NCBI GenBank assembly: GCA_965278995.1
Contig: OZ257136.1
Coordinates: 3,658,001-3,722,000, forward strand
Reading direction: 5' to 3'
Length of the DNA stretch: 64,000 nt
Origin: JADJYF01 sp965278995
GTDB lineage: Bacteria > Pseudomonadota > Gammaproteobacteria > Ga0077536
A program made the translations under genes and the position numbers. The notes beneath the pieces are model-generated. The model had not been told where the DNA came from, searched no databases, and saw only the letters and a program-made list of their open reading frames with translations. Shown here piece by piece: positions 33,481 through 42,284 of this stretch; the first letter of the stretch is position 1; every line of letters begins with the position of its first letter.

Positions 33481-34746
33481 ATGGTCGCGATGCAGACGCC
33501 TGAAACGCTCGACGCTTTTTCCTGGCCGGCGGGCGATACGCGCGCAGTCCCGTATGCGGTCTTCACCGACCCGGCGATCTTTGCCCGCGAGCAACGCCTT
33601 ATCTATCAGGGTCCGACCTGGCATTTCCTGGCGCTGGAAGACGAAATCAAGAACACCGGCGATTTCAAATCGACATTCATCGGCACGACCCCGGTCGTCG
33701 TCACACAGACCCGCGACGGCGAGATTGCCGCCTGGATCAATCGTTGCGCCCATCGCGGCGCAATCGTCTGTCGCGAAATGCGCGGCAATGCCCGCGCGCA
33801 TCGCTGCGTCTATCATCAATGGACGTACGACGATCGCGGCCGTCTGCGCGGCGTTCCATTCCAGAAAGGCGTGAATGACAAAGCTGGCATGCCGGCTGAC
33901 TTCGATTTGGCCCAGCACAGTCTGACGCCGGTGCGCGTGGAGCGACTACATGGTCTGGTTTTCGGCACACTGAGCAGTGAGGCGCCGACGCTCGTCGACT
34001 ATCTCGGCCCGCAGATGCTGCCGTGGGTCGAGCGCATATTCCACAAACCGGTCGTCTACCTCGGCTGCACACGCCAGTATGCGCGCTCCAACTGGAAGCT
34101 CTACTACGAGAACGTCAAGGACCCCTATCACGCGAGTCTGCTGCACCTGTTCCATACCACCTTCAATATCTATCGCTCGAACATGCAGGGGCGCACCATT
34201 GTCGACGAGCGCCACGGTCTCCATTCGCTGATCACCAGCACGCCTTCCAGCGATGCCGCAACTGCCGATGTTTATCGCGAACAAGGCATCTCGACCTACA
34301 AGAGTGGACTCAAGCTGGCCGATGCCAGCTTGCTCGAAGTACGCCGCGAGTTGGACGAACAGACCAGCAATAACATCCATACGTTGTTTCCGAGCACGGT
34401 CATCCAACAGATCCACAATACGCTCGCGGTCCGCCAGGTCCTGCCGAAGAGCGCTGGCGAGTTCGAACTCGTGTTCCATTTCTTCGGCTACGCCGACGAC
34501 GACGACAAGCTGCGTGCGATGCGCATCAAACAGGCCAACCTGGCCGGCCCGGCCGGCTACATCTCGATGGAAGACACCGAGGCGACTGAACTCGTCCAAC
34601 GCGCCATCGAGTCCTCTCCGCATGGTGCAGCCTCCTACATCGCGATGGGCGACGAGGATCACGATGGCGGCGGCAGTCTCATTACCGAACACATGATCCG
34701 CAGTTTCTGGAGTGGCTACCGTAAGCTGATGGGTTGGGCTGCCTGA
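33481..34746 (+). CDS. Rieske ring-hydroxylating dioxygenase, alpha subunit
   Basis: A 421-residue oxygenase alpha subunit. Rieske cluster: Cys89-x-His91 and Cys109-x2-His112. Mononuclear iron: Asp214 and His217 with His222 in KDPYHASLLHLF, in a typical facial triad with a later acidic residue. It would hydroxylate an aromatic acid, with a ferredoxin and reductase not encoded nearby. The start has AAGGAG nearby upstream. Its stop overlaps the start of the beta-subunit gene (TGATGG). Confidence 0.88.
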   Translation: MVAMQTPETLDAFSWPAGDTRAVPYAVFTDPAIFAREQRLIYQGPTWHFLALEDEIKNTGDFKSTFIGTTPVVVTQTRDGEIAAWINRCAHRGAIVCREMRGNARAHRCVYHQWTYDDRGRLRGVPFQKGVNDKAGMPADFDLAQHSLTPVRVERLHGLVFGTLSSEAPTLVDYLGPQMLPWVERIFHKPVVYLGCTRQYARSNWKLYYENVKDPYHASLLHLFHTTFNIYRSNMQGRTIVDERHGLHSLITSTPSSDAATADVYREQGISTYKSGLKLADASLLEVRRELDEQTSNNIHTLFPSTVIQQIHNTLAVRQVLPKSAGEFELVFHFFGYADDDDKLRAMRIKQANLAGPAGYISMEDTEATELVQRAIESSPHGAASYIAMGDEDHDGGGSLITEHMIRSFWSGYRKLMGWAA

Positions 34747-35219
34747 TGGAGGACATGGCGCTTTATTTCCGTATCGAACGCCTGTTCGCAGACTACTGCG
34801 CGTGTCTTGACGAGGGCGAACTCGAGGCCTGGCCTGATTTCTTCGTCGAAGACGGCCTGTACAAGATGATTTCGCGCGAAAACCATGCTCAAGGTTATCC
34901 GATACCGCTGCTGATGCTGGACAGCCGCGGCATGATGCTCGATCGGATCTATTCGCTGAAAAATGCCAATATCTACCAGGCCCATCGGTACCGGCATGCG
35001 CAATCCGGCCTGCGCATTACCGCGCGCGAGGGCGACGTCATCTGCACTTCATCGTCTTATGTCGTGGTACAGACGCTGAACGACAGCCATACCGAGATTT
35101 ATCAGGCTGGCAGCTTTTACGACCGCCTGGTCGAGACTGCCCAAGGCCTGCGCTTCGCCACCCGGCTCGTGGTTTACGATACCGCGCGCGTACGGACGCT
35201 GCTGGCGACACCGATCTGA
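34746..35219 (+). CDS. Ring-hydroxylating dioxygenase beta subunit
   Basis: A 157-residue protein of the ring hydroxylating beta family (NTF2-like fold): IERLFADYCACLDEGELEAW, FFVEDGLYKMI, TSSSYVVVQTL, and AGSFYDRLVETAQGLRFATR. Beta subunits complete the alpha3beta3 hexamer and shape the substrate entry. ATG 34746 overlaps the alpha subunit stop by one base, so the two are translated together in equal amounts. It sits in front of the MacA gene after a 112-base gap. Confidence 0.85.
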   Translation: MEDMALYFRIERLFADYCACLDEGELEAWPDFFVEDGLYKMISRENHAQGYPIPLLMLDSRGMMLDRIYSLKNANIYQAHRYRHAQSGLRITAREGDVICTSSSYVVVQTLNDSHTEIYQAGSFYDRLVETAQGLRFATRLVVYDTARVRTLLATPI

Positions 35220-35331
35220 ACGCTGATCTGCGCCGAGTGAATTCCTGCGGCGTACGATGGACTAACAGGTCTGAAATTGTTGAGCCCCTGATGACATACG
35301 CCACCTACGACTGGAGTCGGATCGCGCGGAC

Positions 35332-36615
35332 ATGAACCAGCCAACCCGCACCACCGCCGCCGCGACGTCGCTCGATGCTGCGCTCACGCAAGCCAGAAGC
35401 GCCCGTTATCGCCGTCGTGCGGTGTGGCTGCTGGTGGTCGCAGCGCTTGCGTTCGGCGGCTATCGCCTGTTCGATGCGCGCCGCGCGGCACGCGCGCCGA
35501 CCATCGAGTATGTCGGCTCGAAAATCACGCAAGGCGCACTCACTGTCAAAGTCACGGCCACCGGCACGCTCGAACCATTGAAACAGATAGATGTTGGGAC
35601 CGAGCTGTCGGGCCTGGTCAAAGAGGTGCTGGTCGATTTCAACGATCAGGTCCTTCGTGACCAGGTACTGGCCAGGCTCGATACGGAAAGACTGCAGGCC
35701 ACCATGGTGCAGGCGCGCGGTTCGCTGTCAGCAGCGCAGGGCCGCCTGCAGGAAGTCGAAGCGACGGTCGTCGAAACCCGGCTCAAGACCGCGCGTTGCG
35801 CAAAACTTGCGCTGCGGCAGATGTGCTCGGCCGACGATCTCGACGCCACTCATGCCGCGTTCACCCGTGCCGAAGCGGCGGTTGCCAGCGCACGCGCACA
35901 GGTCGCTGTAGCGCGCGCGTCACTCGAGGAACGCGAGACTGACCTCGCCAAAACGGTGATCCGCTCGCCCATCGATGGCATCGTGCTCAAGCGGCTGATC
36001 GAACCGGGCCAGACGGTCGCTGCCGCCATGACCACCCCGGTACTGTTCACACTGGCCGAAAATCTGACGCAGATGAAACTCAATGTCGCGGTCGACGAGG
36101 CAGACGTCGGCGCAGTACGGGCCGGACAGACCGCGAATTTCACGGTCGATGCCTATCCCGAGCGGCACTTCCCGGCGCAGGTTTCCCAGGTTAGGTATGC
36201 GCCGGAAACGAAAGACGGTGTCGTCACTTACGCCACCGTGCTGTTGGTCGACAATAACGACCTCGCGCTCCGACCCGGCATGACGGCGACTGCCGAAGTG
36301 GTCGTCGAAGAAATCGCCGACGCCCTGCTCGTGCCGAACGCGGCGCTGCGCTTCGTGCCGCCGCCGGCGCCGGATGAAACCCAGAGCGGTGGCATCCTGA
36401 GTCGTCTGATGATGCGCTGGCCGTCGCGTCAGGTTACCGCCAAACCCGTGGAGCAGAGCGGATCGGAACGCCAGCTGTGGCTGCTCGAAGCCCAGGCAGT
36501 TCGTCCGGTGACCGTCCAGGCTGGCGCGACTGACGAACAGTTGACCGTAGTAACCGGCGCTGCCCTCAAGCCCGGTCTCGAAGTCGCCGTCGATTACGTT
36601 CAGCCCGACAAATGA
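35332..36615 (+). CDS. MacA-type periplasmic adaptor (membrane fusion protein)
   Basis: A 427-residue membrane fusion protein. It has a single N-terminal membrane helix (WLLVVAALAFGGYRLF, about residues 28-43), a biotinyl-lipoyl-like half (KVTATGTLEPLKQIDVGTEL), a long coiled-coil alpha-hairpin (VQARGSLSAAQGRLQEV, RSARAQVAVARASLEERE) and beta-barrel regions. It should link the ATP-binding and permease proteins to an outer-membrane tunnel such as TolC, which is absent here. It is the first gene of a seven-gene plus-strand run and overlaps the next by ATGA. Confidence 0.85.
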   Translation: MNQPTRTTAAATSLDAALTQARSARYRRRAVWLLVVAALAFGGYRLFDARRAARAPTIEYVGSKITQGALTVKVTATGTLEPLKQIDVGTELSGLVKEVLVDFNDQVLRDQVLARLDTERLQATMVQARGSLSAAQGRLQEVEATVVETRLKTARCAKLALRQMCSADDLDATHAAFTRAEAAVASARAQVAVARASLEERETDLAKTVIRSPIDGIVLKRLIEPGQTVAAAMTTPVLFTLAENLTQMKLNVAVDEADVGAVRAGQTANFTVDAYPERHFPAQVSQVRYAPETKDGVVTYATVLLVDNNDLALRPGMTATAEVVVEEIADALLVPNAALRFVPPPAPDETQSGGILSRLMMRWPSRQVTAKPVEQSGSERQLWLLEAQAVRPVTVQAGATDEQLTVVTGAALKPGLEVAVDYVQPDK

Positions 36616-37325
36616 ATGCCGACGGCGCGCGTAGCGCGGCCGGGCCGCTGATTGAGTTCGACTGCGTTACGCGTGTTTATGGTCAGGGCGAAGCGGCCGT
36701 CGAGGCGCTGTGCGGCATCGATCTGAGCATCGCAGCGGGCGACTTCGTCGCCATGATGGGGCCGAGTGGATCGGGCAAATCGACCTGCATGAACATTCTC
36801 GGCTGCCTCGACAAACCGACCACCGGAACGCATCGCTTTCAAGGTATCGACGTCGGCCGACTGGGTCGCGACGAACGCGCGCTGGTTCGCCGTAACGGCG
36901 TTGGCTTCGTGTTTCAGGGCTTTAATCTCCTGGCGCGGACCTCCGCCCTGGAGAACGTCGAACTGCCATTGGTCTACCGCGGCATTCGTGCATCGGAACG
37001 TCGCCAGCGCGCACTCGCAGCGCTCGCTGTGGTCGGGCTTGCCGATCGTGCCAGTCATGCGCCGAATGAATTGTCCGGCGGTCAGCAGCAGCGTGTGGCA
37101 ATTGCGCGCGCCATCGCCAGTCAACCGTCCGTACTGTTCGCCGACGAGCCGACCGGCAATCTCGATACGGCTCGCAGTCACGAACTGATGAACCTCCTGG
37201 CCGGCTTGAACCAGAGTCGCGGCCTGACTATCGTCATGGTCACCCATGAGTCGGACATGGCCGCTTATGCGCGCCGCACCCTGCTGTTCCGCGACGGTCA
37301 CGTGAACGAAAAGGGCGTTTCATGA
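36612..37325 (+). CDS. ABC transporter ATP-binding protein (MacB/LolD type)
   Basis: A 237-residue ATPase with Walker A GPSGSGKST, signature LSGGQQQRVAIARA and Walker B VLFADEPTGNLD, typical of the MacB/LolD/FtsE class. It drives mechanotransmission by the FtsX-like permease downstream. Start and stop overlap both neighbours by four bases, so the three proteins are made together. MacB is usually one polypeptide; here the ATPase and permease are split. Confidence 0.92.
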   Translation: MNADGARSAAGPLIEFDCVTRVYGQGEAAVEALCGIDLSIAAGDFVAMMGPSGSGKSTCMNILGCLDKPTTGTHRFQGIDVGRLGRDERALVRRNGVGFVFQGFNLLARTSALENVELPLVYRGIRASERRQRALAALAVVGLADRASHAPNELSGGQQQRVAIARAIASQPSVLFADEPTGNLDTARSHELMNLLAGLNQSRGLTIVMVTHESDMAAYARRTLLFRDGHVNEKGVS

Positions 37326-38524
37326 TTGGCAATGCGCTGCTGCTCGCCGTGCGCGCCATCCGGCGCAACCTGCTGCGTTCGTCTCTGACTGTTCTCGGCA
37401 TCGTCATCGGGGTCGCCGCGGTCATCACCATGGTCACTATCGGCAAAGGGGCCACAGCCCGCGTCACCTCCGACATCTCGTCGCTCGGCGCCAATCTGCT
37501 GATTGTTCGCCCCGGTCAGCGCGTTGGCATGCAACGCACCGAGGCGCCGGCATTCCGCATGTCCGACGCCGAAGCCATCGGGCGCGAGCTGACGACCGTT
37601 GCGGTCGTCTCGCCGAACGCCTCGCGTCCGCTGTCGGTGATTGCCGGCAACGAGTCATGGCTCACCAGCATCTACGGTGTCGACAACCGCTATTTCGTCG
37701 TCGGCAACTGGACGATTGCCGACGGCCGCGGTTTCAGCGCGAGTGAGTTACGCGGTGGCAGCGCGGTCTGTCTGCTCGGCGAAACCGTGCGTTCGCATCT
37801 GTTCGGCGCGCGCAATCCCATCGGCGAAAAAGTGCGCTTTGATAAAGTTTCGTGCCGCGTCATCGGCCTGTTGCGCGCCAAAGGTCAGACCACTACCGGC
37901 ATGGATCAGGACGACATCGTGCTGACGCCGCTGCGCACGTTCTGGCGTCGCGTTGCCGGTAATCAGGAAGTCACCTCAGTGCAGGTCTCAGCCCGTGACG
38001 GTGTGCCGACGACGCGCGCTGTACGCGAGATTGAACGACTGCTGCGCGATCGCCGTCATATCACCGCCAACGAAGACGACGACTTCACGGTGATGGACCT
38101 GCAGGAGATCGCGCGCACCTTGGCCGGTACGACGCAGGTGCTGACCGGGTTGCTAGGCGCAGTGGCGGCCGTGAGCCTGCTGGTTGGCGGCATCGGCATC
38201 ATGAACATCATGCTCGTCTCGGTGACTGAGCGAACGCGCGAGATCGGCATACGGCTGGCCATCGGCGCCCTCGAACGGGACGTCCTGCTGCAATTCCTGA
38301 TCGAGGCTGTCGTGTTGTCCGCTTTCGGGGGCATCGCCGGCATCGTTCTGGCCATCGCCGCCGCTGCCGGGCTCGCCACCGCGCTCAAGGTCCCGCTCAT
38401 TCTCGACCCGGGCATGATCGCGCTCGCGTTTCTGTTCTCCGTGACGGTCGGCGTGGTATTCGGCTACTTTCCGGCACGCAAAGCTGCGCGGCTCGATCCA
38501 ATAGATGCGCTGCGCTACGAATGA
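37322..38524 (+). CDS. MacB-type FtsX permease
   Basis: A 400-residue permease: N-terminal membrane helix (LTVLGIVIGVAAVITMVTIG), a MacB-like periplasmic domain (about residues 45-260) and three C-terminal helices with the FtsX motif GGIGIMNIMLVSVTERTREIGIR and a FPARKAARLDPIDALRYE tail. It works with the ATPase gene before it, which overlaps by ATGA, and the MacA-like adaptor. The cargo is unknown; the next gene encodes a small secreted protein 85 bases downstream. Confidence 0.92.
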   Translation: MIGNALLLAVRAIRRNLLRSSLTVLGIVIGVAAVITMVTIGKGATARVTSDISSLGANLLIVRPGQRVGMQRTEAPAFRMSDAEAIGRELTTVAVVSPNASRPLSVIAGNESWLTSIYGVDNRYFVVGNWTIADGRGFSASELRGGSAVCLLGETVRSHLFGARNPIGEKVRFDKVSCRVIGLLRAKGQTTTGMDQDDIVLTPLRTFWRRVAGNQEVTSVQVSARDGVPTTRAVREIERLLRDRRHITANEDDDFTVMDLQEIARTLAGTTQVLTGLLGAVAAVSLLVGGIGIMNIMLVSVTERTREIGIRLAIGALERDVLLQFLIEAVVLSAFGGIAGIVLAIAAAAGLATALKVPLILDPGMIALAFLFSVTVGVVFGYFPARKAARLDPIDALRYE

Positions 38525-38609
38525 ACGTCGTGTTCAAATGCTTCCAGGATTCGGCCTATACTCGGCGGCGTTTCCGACGCCAGCAGACGCTCACCATGAA
38601 GGCAACAGC

Positions 38610-38846
38610 ATGACGACATTGCACACGAGCCTGGCAGCTGCACTGCTGGCTCTGCTCACACTTGTCGCTGCCGAAGTAGGTGCCCAGATGCCATTGCCGA
38701 CGATGTCGCCACCGCCTGTGACTCCCGCTCCGGAAGTCTATCCCGACCTGCCCGAGTACCGCGTCAAATCCTTGCCGCGGGATACATTTAAATCCAGCGA
38801 GAAAGTCTCAGAAGACAGTCCGATCGCTTTTCCCTCGGATATCTGA
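38610..38846 (+). CDS. Small secreted Pro-rich protein
   Basis: A 78-residue exported protein. The signal peptide covers about residues 1-25 (TSLAAALLALLTLVAAEVGAQ), followed by a short proline-rich mature part ending in FPSDI. I know no family. ATG 38610 was chosen because GAAGG lies upstream and the signal peptide starts there; the longer frame to 38505 runs through the preceding permease gene. It lies between the MacB-type permease and the actin/Hsp70-like gene and could be cargo or a structural part of the exported complex. Confidence 0.5.
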   Translation: MTTLHTSLAAALLALLTLVAAEVGAQMPLPTMSPPPVTPAPEVYPDLPEYRVKSLPRDTFKSSEKVSEDSPIAFPSDI

Positions 38847-38883
38847 TGGACGGTCGAACCGCGTTGCCGTGTCAGGAAGCGAC

Positions 38884-40185
38884 ATGATCCCCTGCGTCAT
38901 CGATCTCAACGACGTCAGCGTGCGCGTCGCTTACGGGCTGGAAGAACGCGTGCAGAGTCCCGGCTATGCCGTGCTCGACGATGGTCGGATCGAAATCGGC
39001 ACGGCTGCCCGCGCCCGCGCCTGGCTGCATCCTCGGCAGGCACACAATCAGTATTGGCAGACGCTCGATACGAGTCCGCTGCAGAACCTTGGCCGCCGTG
39101 TGCGGCACGCAGGCGATCTCGCCTACCTGCACCTGACCCAGTTGCTCGAGCGCGCCGGACAACCTAAAAGCGCCATCGTGGTCGTGCCGGGAAGCTATCA
39201 GCGCGCGCAGTTGAGCCTGCTGCTGGGGATTGCAAACGCAGCCGGTCTGACCGTTACCGCCATCGCCGACAGTGCCTGTGCGGCCGCGACGACGCTCCCG
39301 CCCGGGCGTTACTGTCATATCGAAATGCTGCTTCATCAGAGTGTCGTCACAACACTGGAAGTCGATGAAGCGCGCGTGCGGCGGACCGCCGTGGAAGTCA
39401 TCGCCGGTGCCGGCCTGGTGACCATCGAACGCCACCTGATCGGTGCGCTGGTTCAGGCTTTTCTGAGTCGATGCCGTTACGACCCGCTCAGTCAGGCGCC
39501 AACCGAGCAAGCGCTGCACGACCTCCTGCCCGAATGGCTGACGGCACTGACCAGCACGCCCGAAATTCCAATCGCACTCGAACACCGCGGCCATCGCCAC
39601 GAAACCCGCATTCAGCGCGAGACTCTGCAGGCGGCGGTCGCTCCCGTGCTGCGCCAAATCCAGGCCCGGGCAGGAACAGGCCTGGTCGTACTCGATCATC
39701 GGCTGGCTGCCATCCCCGGCGTGCCATCGGAACTCTCTGCCGCACACGTAATGGCGCGCGACGCCGTCTTTCATGGCTGCGTCGCGAACCCGGGTCTCGC
39801 CCAGGCCGACAGCGGTGTGAATCTGTGTACTGAGCTTGCGACAGTCGCGCCCGCAGGGCGCCTGCCAGCGAGTGCGTCACGGGCCGCCGGCGCGCTCTCC
39901 GCAAGTCATCTGCTGATCCAGCATACCGCGTATCCGCTGACCGGCACTCCGCTCTATCTTGCCGCGCGTGGCGGTGCGCGGCATGGAGCAGCAACAGACT
40001 CGGCGTTCAGTGTTGTGCTGGATAACGACGGGGCGCGTCTCGACGTCATCAATGGCGCGACCGTGATGCTGAACGGCGATATCGTGATCGCCACGGCCCG
40101 CGTAGCGCCGGGCGACCACATTGCTGTATTGGGCGCGCCAACGCTGTTCCTGCCAATCAGGGTTCACGCCGACGATGCGCTTTAG
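38884..40185 (+). CDS. Actin/Hsp70-like ATPase-fold protein
   Basis: A 433-residue protein that begins with IPCVIDLNDVSVRVAYGLEE, which resembles the phosphate-1 loop and strand of actin/Hsp70 folds, and has VVVPGSYQRAQLSLLLGIANAAGL and GLTVTAIADSACAAA, like the Hsp70 and FtsA loops. The C-terminal 60 residues (LDVINGATVMLNGDIVIATARV, then GDHIAVLGAPTLFLPIRV) form a beta-strand pattern similar to an FHA domain. Family membership is tentative. The ATG at 38884 has AGGAAG eight bases before it. It overlaps the first VWA gene by 11 bases, so it probably works with that membrane complex. Confidence 0.6.
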   Translation: MIPCVIDLNDVSVRVAYGLEERVQSPGYAVLDDGRIEIGTAARARAWLHPRQAHNQYWQTLDTSPLQNLGRRVRHAGDLAYLHLTQLLERAGQPKSAIVVVPGSYQRAQLSLLLGIANAAGLTVTAIADSACAAATTLPPGRYCHIEMLLHQSVVTTLEVDEARVRRTAVEVIAGAGLVTIERHLIGALVQAFLSRCRYDPLSQAPTEQALHDLLPEWLTALTSTPEIPIALEHRGHRHETRIQRETLQAAVAPVLRQIQARAGTGLVVLDHRLAAIPGVPSELSAAHVMARDAVFHGCVANPGLAQADSGVNLCTELATVAPAGRLPASASRAAGALSASHLLIQHTAYPLTGTPLYLAARGGARHGAATDSAFSVVLDNDGARLDVINGATVMLNGDIVIATARVAPGDHIAVLGAPTLFLPIRVHADDAL

Positions 40186-41260
40186 ACGTCGGCCGTTTTC
40201 GATATTCACGCTCTCTTTTCTCGACGTCATGTGCTGCGGTTTCGGTGCCGTGGTCCTGCTGTTCATGATCCTCAAGCATGAAGCGATCGTGAACGAGAAT
40301 GTGCAGACCATCGACCTGGCAGCGGAAATCGACCGCCTGAACGCGCAGCTCACGGACAGCCGCAGCAGTCTCGAACGCACGCAACGCGAGACCAGCGCGG
40401 CCGACGCCGAACTGACGGCGCTGGTCGCCCGTTCACAGGCCGCCAGATTGGCGCTTGCAGCGGCGCAGGCGACGCCCGAAGCGCGTGCGGCGGCACCTGT
40501 CACCCGGCGCGATATCGCCGCATTGAAAGTGGCAATCCACAAACTCGAGATGGAGAAACGGCAGCTATTGTCCGAGTTGAACGCGCATTCACGGGATGTG
40601 CGCACGTTTGCCGGCGCCGGTAAACGCGAATATCTGACCGGTATGAAGACCGGTGGCCGGCGCACGCTCATTCTGCTTGATGTGTCGGCGAGCATGCTGG
40701 ACGAGACCATCGTCAACGTGCTCCGTCGGCGCAATATGGATGACGAGAGCAAACGGCGCTCGGAAAAATGGCAGCAGGCCATCGACACCGTCGACTGGAT
40801 TGCGGCACGCCTGCCGCCGGGCAGCGAGTACCAGATCTATGCGTTCAACAGCACTGCGGCACCGATACTCGGTACGTCGGCCGGGCGCTGGTTGTCGACG
40901 GAGAACAAAGCCGAGTTCAATCAGGTCATCGCCGCCACCCGCCAGCGTCTGCCGGATGGCGGCTCGAACCTCGCACGGGCCATGCAGATCATCGGCGAGC
41001 TGCAGCCGCAGGCCGACAATGTATTCCTGATCACCGATGGACTGCCAACGATGGGGCTTGCTGCCAGTCGCGGCGGCAATGTGTCCGGCAATGAACGCAT
41101 GGCACTGTTCGAGGAAGCGCGCACGCTGGTGCCGCCAGGTACACCCGTCAACGTCATCCTGCTGCCGATGGAAGGCGACCCGATGGCGCCATGGGCATAT
41201 TGGGGTCTGGCCGTGTATACCCACGGTTCGTTCCTGACCCCAGCTTATGATTGGCCATGA
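40175..41260 (+). CDS. Membrane-anchored VWA protein 1 with ExbD/MotB-like Asp helix
   Basis: A 361-residue protein: N-terminal membrane helix (about residues 10-32) with Asp17 in LSFLDVMCCGFGAVVLLFMI, a coiled coil (about 41-135), and a VWA domain (about 160-350) with an intact MIDAS: Asp169, Ser171, Ser173 in LDVSASML, and ITDGLPTMG. The FLD motif plus two Gly-rich turns resembles ExbD/TolR/MotB B-subunits, in which a single Asp in the helix carries protons through the stator. The start at 40175 is inside the preceding gene; the ATGA stop overlaps the next gene. A paralogue with the same layout follows. Confidence 0.75.
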   Translation: MRFRRRPFSIFTLSFLDVMCCGFGAVVLLFMILKHEAIVNENVQTIDLAAEIDRLNAQLTDSRSSLERTQRETSAADAELTALVARSQAARLALAAAQATPEARAAAPVTRRDIAALKVAIHKLEMEKRQLLSELNAHSRDVRTFAGAGKREYLTGMKTGGRRTLILLDVSASMLDETIVNVLRRRNMDDESKRRSEKWQQAIDTVDWIAARLPPGSEYQIYAFNSTAAPILGTSAGRWLSTENKAEFNQVIAATRQRLPDGGSNLARAMQIIGELQPQADNVFLITDGLPTMGLAASRGGNVSGNERMALFEEARTLVPPGTPVNVILLPMEGDPMAPWAYWGLAVYTHGSFLTPAYDWP

Positions 41261-42267
41261 AACTCGCGCGTCGCGACCCCGCCGATATCGGGATCCCGTT
41301 TCTCGATACGATTACATCCGGCATCGGCGCGATCATTCTGTTGATGGTGATCACCACCATCTCGCCGCCAGCGCCTGATGACCTGCAGGTCGACCCGCGC
41401 GAAGCGGAGATCAGTCAGCTGCAACGCACGCTGTTTGCTTCACACGATGACGTTGCCGCAGCCATCGCCGTTCTCGAAACGCGCCGCCAGGCACTCGGTG
41501 CAAAACGCCAGGAGCTGACGAAAGTAGAGACCGCCACTGCTGCCGCGCTCGCTGCCGGCGAACATGCCACTGCCGCTGCCGAGGAAGCTGCCCTGAATGC
41601 CCGGGTCGCCGGTGAACTCGAAGTCGCACGCCAGCGTTTGACCGAGGAAATGCAGCGGCTGTACGCACAGCGCAGTCGGCCGAAAACAGAAAACTACATC
41701 GGCGGGATTCCGATAGACAGCGAATACATCGTGTTCATCATCGATACCTCAGGCAGCATGTTCAACTATGCCTGGCCGAAAGTGCTCGATCAAATCGTCG
41801 AAACGCTCACCGTCTACCCGCACGTCAAAGGGCTCCAGGTGATGAACGATGAAGGGACTTACATGTTCCGCGAAACGGCCGGCCGCTGGATTGCGGATAA
41901 TCCGGAGCGCCGACGGGCGGTCATCGAGCGCCTGCGCGGTTGGAATGCGTTCAGTAATTCTTCGCCAAGCGAAGGCATCGAGGCTGCGATCCGGCAGTTC
42001 TACCGCGCTAACCAGAAAATCAGCCTGTATGTCTATGGCGACGAGTTCACCGGGCGCTCGATCAGCGAAGTCTCGAAGTTCGTGCAGGGCATCAATCGAC
42101 CGGACACCAATGGCACCCCACTGGTGCGCATTCATGCCATCGGCTTCCCGGTTCAGCTGGCCAATCCGCCGAATCTGCAGACTACCGGTATCCGTTATGC
42201 CGCGCTGATGCGCGAACTCACACGCCGTAATGGCGGCAGCTTTGTCGGTCTCGATTCATTCCGTTAG
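41257..42267 (+). CDS. Membrane-anchored VWA protein 2 with ExbD/MotB-like Asp helix
   Basis: A 336-residue protein with the same plan as the gene before it: N-terminal helix with Asp17 in IPFLDTITSGIGAIILLMVI, coiled coil (about residues 47-140), VWA domain with MIDAS Asp163, Ser165, Ser167 in IDTSGSMF. Asp17 is at exactly the same residue number and the pattern FLD-x4-G-x-GA-x2-LL is shared by both. Outside these parts the two proteins differ, so they look like anciently duplicated subunits rather than recent copies. It is followed after 17 bases by the MotA/TolQ-like gene. Confidence 0.75.
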   Translation: MKLARRDPADIGIPFLDTITSGIGAIILLMVITTISPPAPDDLQVDPREAEISQLQRTLFASHDDVAAAIAVLETRRQALGAKRQELTKVETATAAALAAGEHATAAAEEAALNARVAGELEVARQRLTEEMQRLYAQRSRPKTENYIGGIPIDSEYIVFIIDTSGSMFNYAWPKVLDQIVETLTVYPHVKGLQVMNDEGTYMFRETAGRWIADNPERRRAVIERLRGWNAFSNSSPSEGIEAAIRQFYRANQKISLYVYGDEFTGRSISEVSKFVQGINRPDTNGTPLVRIHAIGFPVQLANPPNLQTTGIRYAALMRELTRRNGGSFVGLDSFR

Positions 42268-42284
42268 CCACTGAGTAGGGCATC

